From: Casuarina equisetifolia | Lineage: Eukaryota; Streptophyta; Magnoliopsida; Fagales; Casuarinaceae | Assembly: GCA_028551475.1 (NCBI GenBank) | Contig: CM052360.1 | Span: forward strand, 12,698,501-12,762,500 | Length of the DNA: 64,000 nt | Direction of reading: 5' to 3' | Shown: positions 57,680 to 64,000 of the stretch, piece by piece | How positions within the stretch are numbered: the first letter of the stretch is position 1 | Layout: every line of letters begins with the position of its first letter | Program-made: the position numbers and the translations under genes | The notes under the pieces: generated by a model | The model's input: only the letters and a program-made list of their open reading frames with translations | Told to the model about the DNA's origin: nothing | Database searches by the model: none

Positions 57680-58784
57680 AATGCAAAGTTTACAAGTCCT
57701 CAATAGAGATTAGACAAACTAAATTAAGAGGACAAAAGAAAACCCTAAATGATACAATCATTGGTTTCTAGGGATTTCTTGCACCAACCACTGATATTAT
57801 AGAAATAGTTATAAGATAGATCAAAACAGTAGATATAATTTAAATAACAAGTGCAAAACTAAAATCAAGAGTAGGAAAACAAACAAATTACAGCTTAATC
57901 CCTTTCTGTGCTAGTTTTGTTTCTCTATTTACTTTGTGTTGTTCTCTCCTCTTTATAAAAGTAAGAATCAAACCATTGAAGCATTTGACAATTGAGCATT
58001 GAAGAAATGTTACTAGCTGTTGCAAGTCTCTATAGCTTAACAATGATGGAAGGATGCTAGGTAGATTGTGATTTGCATAAAGAGGAAGAAAGGGTTTTTG
58101 TGTTTTTGAAAGGTATAAAGTAACCGGATCTTCTTGATGTCTCCAAAGGCGCCTCATTAAATGGTGCCATTTGGTTAAACGATCAAAAGAACACATTTTG
58201 ATTTGTGCAGCTTACGCATTATCTGGTTCTTTCTCACATTAAATTCCTTGTTCCTTCTTCATTATGGTTCTGCAAAAGCTTTTAAAGAAATGAGCCATTT
58301 CAATTACTTGACAACCAGGTCCACATTCTTCTTCTCCGATTTTGACAAGTTGCCTAAAGAGTTCCTTCTCTAGCAAGCTTCTTAGTGTAGTCTTTGGGCT
58401 AGCTTTTTATTCACGTGGGTTCAGGCTTCTTTTTCTTTAAGGGGCTGGATCACACGAGTGAGTTAAGCACAGCCTAGCTCCATTGACTTGGCCTTTGTTA
58501 AATTTGAACCAACGCAAATAATATTCTTAAAGTATTTGGTTCATTAACAAATAAAGCATAGAGGTCATACAATAAATATTCCCACATTTACTTTCATGAG
58601 ACCATATAATGCAATATTCTTCCAAATATAATCAAATATAGCCACAAGGAATATTTTCTTTAATGAACAATGGTCATGAAAATGATATTATCATGCTAAT
58701 ATATTTCATGAATTTATCATGCTAAATTTTCATATTATCCTTAATTAAGATCATCATCAAATATATTAATGCTTATATTCCAAC

Positions 58785-59050
58785 AAGTTTTGGGATGGTT
58801 CCATTAACAGTGATAAGTTTATTCTTCCCTAGCAATGTAATTTGCATGTCGCAAGACCAAAAGGAAAATGTTTTAGCTCCAGTTATCCTTGCTAGAATGA
58901 TCATGATACTAGGAGGCTAATTTGCACTCATATAAATCAGGTCATTCTTGGTCACCAAGGCCACGTTAGTCGCTAAGGATTGTTGGGCAGTGATGGAGGA
59001 CGATTCCTACTATTCTTCTTTTGTTGTTCCTCAACCACGGAGATAAGGGA
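58785..59050 (-). pseudogene. 5' end of Copia-C gag
   Basis: Minus strand gives ILARITGAKTFSFWSCDMQI, then TLLGKNKLITVNGTIPK, the start of a copia gag (compare the FWSRDMQI-type opening). It breaks at 58784, where repeat X1 begins. The rest of gag resumes at 51413. The T-rich open frame upstream on this strand (58973-59407) is leader sequence and not a gene. Confidence 0.6.
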
Positions 59051-59503
59051 TGGGCTTTCTTCTGTATTTTGGTCGTCGACACTGTGGATGGGATAGGAGA
59101 AACAAACACACCACAAAAAAAAAAAAAAACAAGAGAAAGAAAATGATCGAGACAACAAAATTGCATGCGGGTACAGAAGCAACACACAAAGAAATCGAAA
59201 GCTCTTATATTCTTGACGCAGAAAATGAATACAAAAGACACCCAGAAAATCTCTTAGGAAAATCTGGCTTAGAAAAGCGCACAGAACACGCCAGGTATTT
59301 GTGGAAAGTACCCTATGAATTGGGGAAAAACAAAGAACACAAAAGCTAATAGAAGAAACGGAGATGGCAACAAAAAACGCTAAGAATGATAGACACATAT
59401 GTATCAAAAAACACAGTTCTTCATGGATCTAAACATGATAAATGAATTGATACGCGGAAGTGAAAAAAAAAGGGAAGGAATAAAAAAAAGGCTAGAAAAC
59501 AAA

Positions 59504-59519
59504 CCTTCTCTAATGCCAA
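59504..59519 (-). other. Degenerate primer binding site of Copia-C
   Basis: The minus strand reads TTGGCATTAGAGAAGG, differing at a few positions from the standard TTGGTATCAGAGC-type site. Confidence 0.65.
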
Positions 59520-59520
59520 T

Positions 59521-59740
59521 TTAAAAAACAAGAGTCATCATAAATCACGGAATAAATCCACTTAATTGAAGAACAAGGATTCAAAAATCATGTATAAGGT
59601 TTCAAGATACGGAAGAATGATGAAATAAGAGAATAAAACCTAATATAAGAGAGTTAAGATATTTGGCTAAGGCCACGCATGTACGAGGCCTTGGCCTAAT
59701 AGGTAGTGACATTGTACAACTAAGCAACATCATTTTCTCA
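59521..59740 (-). repeat. 5' LTR of Copia-C
   Basis: Upstream LTR of the minus-strand element; the primer site lies immediately inside it at 59504-59519. Confidence 0.7.
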
Positions 59741-59960
59741 ATAGGTTGTGTAACTTAATCCTATAATTTACATACTAGATTGGATGATTGTTGGTGTAGT
59801 TGTATATCTTTAATGGAATTTTCATATCTATCCAAGAATCAAGAAAGAAGTAATATTGAAAAGAAATTGTAAACTCTTATGTATTTCTAGATAGTTAGAC
59901 TAAACTGTATTTTATATATCTTAAGTCTAGCTTGAGAATAAGGGTAAATGTGAATTCATA
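59741..59960 (+). repeat. Dispersed repeat R, copy R2, right part
   Basis: Continues R1 order after the Copia-C LTR: GATTGTTGGTGTAGTTG, CCAAGAATCAAGA, then TATATCTTAAGTCTAGCTTG (59914), as in R1 near 44300-44430. R2 was therefore split by Copia-C. Confidence 0.6.
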
Positions 59961-60172
59961 TGTTTGTAGTATCCCTAGAAACCTGTTTTTCTCTTGTGAA
60001 TAGAGAAACTCATTTGAGTTTGGGTATAGTTGACACACATTTAGATTAGGTAGTGTAGAAATATTGCCACAAGACATGTGATTATTGTGACATTAGATTC
60101 TTTGGGTTTTAAACAATTTGCATTAGGTGGTGCAAAAGTGTTTTGTATGAATAGGATTCCTTTTAATCACAT

Positions 60173-60684
60173 CTAATTTAAGAAAGGATTAGATGTAAAC
60201 TCTAAGTGAGTCAAATCATCCTTAAACAAATCATGCATAATTGTATAAGTCTACATACAAGATTACACAATGATTATCTATCCTTTTGTCACTAAGTTAG
60301 ATATACAATATATCAAATTAGTACAAAATCTAGCTAGGAATACAATAAAGCACTTCTCAAATGTAGCTTTTTATCCACATTGCAACATCAACAATATTCA
60401 TGTTCAATGTGCATGTAAGTACTATGGCAATTTAAAGGGTGCGGGGAGTTGAATTGGGTTATAGTCTATTTATTTATTTATTTTAGTCCTTTTAAAACGT
60501 AACTGATTTATGTAACATTTGGAATACAATTTCATGTGAATAAGAAACTTCAATCTCAATCAAATGAAAAAAAAAAATCAATATGCATAAATATAAAAGA
60601 AAGGGAGGGGGGACAATTGTGCATGATTTTTTTAAGGATGATTTGACTCACTTATAGTTTACATCTAATCCTTTCTTAAATCAG
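60173..60684. repeat. Inverted repeat with 72-bp arms
   Basis: 60173-60244 and 60613-60684 are reverse complements with about four mismatches over 72 bases. The arms contain GGATTAGATGTAAAC and CATCCTTAAA. The 368-bp spacer includes TTGAATTGGGTTA. It may be a MITE-like element, the ends of a small DNA transposon, or a hairpin source of small RNA. No transposase or clear target duplication is seen. Confidence 0.8.
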
Positions 60685-61370
60685 AGTTTAAGGATGATTT
60701 TTTTGCTTTTTCTAAAATCCTAAACCCTAAACCCTTAAGCAATTTTTTTTTCCTTTTTTTAATTTAAAATTTTTGTTATTATTATGATGTTTCAATTAAC
60801 AAACATGTAATCTTAACTTGCAATTTAAATCACAAGAAATTAGCTATTAATAGAAAAGGCAAAAAAAAAAAAAAAAGGCATTAAAAGACCACAACCTAAT
60901 TCAATCCTCCCCTTCTTAAGTTGCCATAGCACTTACATATCAGTCTTGAGTACTTGATGTTTGCAATCCCCTAGGATCTCACTTGGTAATCCTTTGCGTT
61001 GAGCTTTATATATTTATGTATATTTTCTATGATGAGTAAATTAGTTAATTAGTAAATGTAATAACTATGTTATGAAACTACATGTTGCTAGGGAACGGGC
61101 TTGCTCAATGGGTTCATCCATTAATAGCAATTAAGCCTAACCCAGAAATCACAATGACGGTGGCCCATAGAAGATTGGGAGTTTGAAACTGCCGAGTTTC
61201 ATATAAAGAGGTGAAAAATGTGGCTAGTTGAGGTTCCCATAATACCACAAATATCTTGAAATGATCGTGTGGCTACAAGATGCGTGGAGCTTTGATAGTG
61301 TCGTTGAAATGAAAAGGAGGTTGAGTGGTGTCATAGAAAGGAAATCTCATAGGAGGAGACCGAGCATGGA
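60685..61370. other. Intergenic, no gene seen
   Basis: T-rich and A-rich runs (for example 60854-60877) and no recognised coding sequence. The phrase CATAGGAGGAGACCGAGCAT near 61349 abuts the first 760-bp repeat. Confidence 0.4.
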
Positions 61371-62960
61371 ATAGGAGCTTCACTCTACATCTATTTATCT
61401 TTTCTCTATCTCGTCGGAAAAGACAACGATCACTGACAAATCCAATGGCTAGCTCCTAAATTTGTTGTAGGTTGTCTTGGTTGATTAGGTAGAAGATATA
61501 AGTCAAGAAAAATAGGTGAAAGTTGGAGAAAAAAATAGAAAAAGATTTTAGCTCTACAAGCATATATGACCAAGCACTTGAGTTTGTCTGCTGTTACATT
61601 ACTCTCTAATTGTGCTTCATTATTTAGATACTTAATCTATCTCTATTGATTTGCTCTGTATTGTGAAAGATTCATTATTTTCAGTAAAGCTCTAAAACCC
61701 TAGGTTTGAAATTGTGATTAGAATTTGAGGGTTTCTCATTTAAATCATCCTTGCACTTGATAGAAGCTTATTGCTAGGGATTCTATTGTAAACCTTGGCT
61801 TATACCCATAGAGGGTGATCTAACTAGTCATCCCATGGGGTTGTGTTATACTAGGGTAATCAGTGCTATTACTAGTTTTCTTGTTTACCGAATAAACAAG
61901 GGATTCTTCAGCTATTGGCTAAATGAGGTGGGTTAGGCATGACCTAATCACTTAAATACTGTGTTGTGAATGATTCATGTTTTTTAACTCTGAATTACTT
62001 AATCATTAATATTTTGTACGTTTTGCTTACTCTAAAGTCAAGTGAAAGCTCAAGTTTATAATTGCATTGTACTCCATATTTGTTTCCCTATCACATTGTC
62101 CGTGCATTGTATATTGTAACTACAAACTTCACTCCATTATCATTAAGATAAATTCAGAAAGATTAAATAGGTAAACAGAAAGCCTAATTCCCCACGCAGA
62201 AAATAGAAGCTTTACTCTACATTTCTTTATCTCTCTCTCTTGTCGGAAAAGACAATGATCATTGACAAATCCAAGGGCTAGCTCCTAAATTAGTAGACGG
62301 TTGTCTTGGTTGATTAGGTAGAAGATATAAGTTATAAAAATTAGAAGAAAGTCGGAGGAAAAAATAGAAAGAGATTTGAGCTCTACAAGTATATATGATC
62401 AAGCACTTGAGTTTGTCTATTGTTATAGCTCTTTGATTGTGCTTTATTGTTTACATGCTTAATCTATCTTTATCGATTTTCTCTATATTGTAAAAGTTGC
62501 ATTATCTTCTATGAAACTTCAAAACCCCAGGTTTGAGATTGTGATTAATATTTGGGGGTTTTTCATTTAAATCATACTTGCACTTGATTGAAACTTATTG
62601 TGACGGATTCTATTGTAAACCTCAGCTTATACCCGTAAAGGGTGATCTAACTATGCCACCCGTGGGGTTGTGTTATACTTCGGTAACCAGTAATTACTAG
62701 TTTTTCTTATTTTCCAAATAAATAAGGGACTTTTTAGCTGTTGGCTAAAGGAGGTGGGTTAGGCGAGGCCTAGTCACTTAAATATTGTCTTGTGAATATT
62801 TTGTTTCTTAACTCTGAATCCTTACTTAATCATCAATTATTCTGTACATTTTCCTTTCTTGAAACTCCAAGTGAAAGCTCACGGTTTATACTTGCATTGT
62901 ACTCCATATTTGTTTCCCTATCACATTGTCCGTGCACTGTATATTGTAACTACATACTTC
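61371..62960 (+). repeat. Pair of direct repeats of about 760 bp
   Basis: Units 61371-62130 and 62203-62960 share long blocks in the same order: GTCGGAAAAGACAA, GGCTAGCTCCTAAAT, GATTAGGTAGAAGATATAAG, CAAGCACTTGAGTTTGTCT, GGGTGATCTAACTA, CATATTTGTTTCCCTATCAC. They are separated by only 72 bp. They do not begin TG and end CA, so a tandem duplication is as likely as an LTR pair. No coding sequence. Confidence 0.85.
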
Positions 62961-63037
62961 CTTGGCCTTTTGTCCCAAAAGGAAAACACGATCTCCAAGC
63001 GTCATCATCATTCTTTATGCCTCAAAACCTTTGGACT

Positions 63038-64000
63038 TCAATACAAATTGTCACGGACTACGAACCTCCGTGCGGTTCGAAGCACGTCCTAAAGAGAATA
63101 CGGCCAGCCTCTGAGTCACCGACCTTTCAATAAAATGAAGGTTAACAACAAAAGGCGGGAATTCAACAAGAATATTGAGCTTTCATTCCACAAGAAAAAT
63201 AATACAACCCCACAGTTAGAAGGCTAGCCATAACTAGAGTAGGGAACGAACAAAACTCCTTCCCGCTCCCCTGAGCCTCCTTTATACATAACCCTCCCCA
63301 CCGCTAGGTAACGGCTCTCTCGCAATGGCTCTGGCCAACAAATCCCTGCCAATGACTATGTGACAGTGAAGCATCTTGAAGGCTTGTTGCAGCTAGCCAG
63401 GATGCAGGTGTTCGCCTTGCTCTATCGGGTTTCACATGCCATGGCGGGAGGCTAAGATATGTTAGAGTTTGCTAGCAATCACACCTATTATGAAGCTCGA
63501 TTAGAGCATTCGAGGGATGGTCCTAAGGGGGCATCCTATGACATTATGCCTTGTATATTCCCTTCTCCATCATATTCACTTTGTAGATCCGTTTTACTTC
63601 ATCAACAATCTTCCCTTGAGGTAAATTTGTGGGAGTTGAGGTTTGACTCTTTGCTATAGTCTCCATTTCTTCCTTCATTGCTTGTGACTCATTCTTTGCC
63701 ATACGCGCCGCATCTCTCGATCTTGCTTTTTCCGGTATCTATTTTCAGTCTGCAGTTCGTTGAAGACTATATTTGATCAAATCCACATTCCCTGGCAATA
63801 AAGATAGCTCGTTGTTCGGATTGTCTAGAAATAATGGTTGTCTCCTGTGAAAATGGGATGAGGCAACTGAGAGTTGGGGATCAAGATAGTGGAATCAAAA
63901 GATACTGTTTTTGACGGAGTCATGGGTGATGAAAGGGAAGCCATTTGTAAGGAAACAGGAACACCCAATTATGAACCAGAACGACTCTAATACACTGATG
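63038..64000 (-). mobile_element. Truncated LTR retrotransposon running off the window
   Basis: On the minus strand a worn primer-like site (TGTATTAGAGTC) is near 63994. It is followed by a gag-like start at ATG 63944 (MASLSSPMTPSKTVSFDS), a coiled-coil phrase FNELQTENRYRKKQ and, after a frame change, SRDAARMAKNESQAMKEEM, ending in a stop at 63544. Below that, an LTR-like segment has a minus-strand TATAAA at 63296-63291 and ends GTCCGTGACA at 63038. I infer an internal deletion joining gag to the 3' LTR. The other LTR would lie beyond 64000. Confidence 0.4.

Larger units (their letters stand above)
51414..58784 (+). repeat. Dispersed repeat X, copy X1, inserted in Copia-C gag and carrying Copia-B
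   Basis: Starts GTTAGGTCC, followed by a G-rich block and GTGAATTAGG, and ends ATATTCCAAC. Without Copia-B it is about 1.6 kb. Its layout matches X2 at 8751. Ends are weakly inverted (GTTAG and CCAAC). No transposase was recognised. Flanks GCAATTTT and AAGTTTTG do not give a clean target duplication. Confidence 0.5.
47844..59740 (-). mobile_element. Ty1/copia element on the minus strand (Copia-C), split by nested insertion
   Basis: LTR-like ends of 204 bp (47844-48047) and 220 bp (59521-59740) match in the same orientation, both starting TTAAAAAACAAGAGTCAT and ending CATTTTCTCA on the plus strand. A worn initiator tRNA-Met primer site (TTGGCATTAGAGAAGG on the minus strand) abuts the right LTR. 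Gag starts at the right (58785-58900), breaks off, and resumes at 51413, running through pol to 48048. Removing 51414-58784 leaves about 4.5 kb, a normal copia length. LTR divergence is high. Confidence 0.75.

Noticed and set aside
58973..59407. 144-codon minus-strand open frame rich in Phe, Ser and Cys
   Set aside because: It lies between the Copia-C primer site and gag start, that is in the leader. Its bias comes from T-rich sequence. An overlapping plus-strand frame is equally open.
1..64000. CRISPR arrays, prokaryotic operons, rRNA genes
   Set aside because: No regularly spaced short repeats with unique spacers, no Shine-Dalgarno-led gene runs, and no rRNA-like conserved blocks. Gene structure and repeats are those of a plant nuclear genome.

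Overview
The window is nuclear DNA of a flowering plant, most likely a eudicot. It is AT-rich and interrupted every few kilobases by decayed LTR and LINE retrotransposons. Host genes are few: the last exon of a PP2A B' regulatory subunit and three intronless BAHD acyltransferases. There is no sign of prokaryotic or organellar gene organisation. All calls come from reading the sequence by eye; no database search was run.

Left part (1-9.6 kb). The 3' end of a PP2A B' (B56-type) gene lies at 1554-1913 on the plus strand. It is followed by a minus-strand Ty3/gypsy chromovirus remnant (3343-7110). That remnant is split inside its chromodomain region by a small LTR element (3412-5026) that carries only a gag-like region. 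A dispersed repeat (X2, 8751-9636) and a LINE tail (11694-12293) follow.

BAHD cluster (15.2-42.1 kb). Two tandem plus-strand genes (15369-16673 and 19609-20919) are about two thirds identical and share a TATA box about 100 bp upstream of the start. A more distant third copy (40681-41976, minus strand) also has a TATA-like box about 100 bp upstream. BAHD2 and BAHD3 keep HxxxD and DFGWG. BAHD1 is fully open but has Arg in place of the catalytic His of HxxxD, so it may be a pseudoenzyme. The roughly 20 kb between copies 2 and 3 is mostly inserted or duplicated DNA: a Ty1/copia element with 600-bp LTRs and a perfect 5-bp target duplication (Copia-A, 21427-27088), an older copia relic (Copia-D, 29.4-32.9 kb), a large duplicated segment whose last 130 bp are inverted in one copy, and a LINE fragment.

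Nested transposon zone (43-60 kb). Repeat family R (R1, R3, R2) surrounds a 5'-truncated LINE with a 19-bp target duplication. A minus-strand copia element (Copia-C, LTRs at 47844-48047 and 59521-59740) sits inside R2. Its gag is interrupted by repeat X1 (51414-58784), which in turn holds a plus-strand copia element (Copia-B, 51940-57679). This makes four layers.

Right end (60-64 kb). There is a 72-bp-armed inverted repeat, a pair of about 760-bp direct repeats, and a truncated minus-strand LTR element that runs off the window.

The most notable points are the Arg-substituted BAHD1, the roughly 130-codon open frame in the U3 of Copia-A that is continuous with pol, the atypical LTR ends of Copia-A, the gag-only element inside the gypsy chromodomain, and the four-layer nest.
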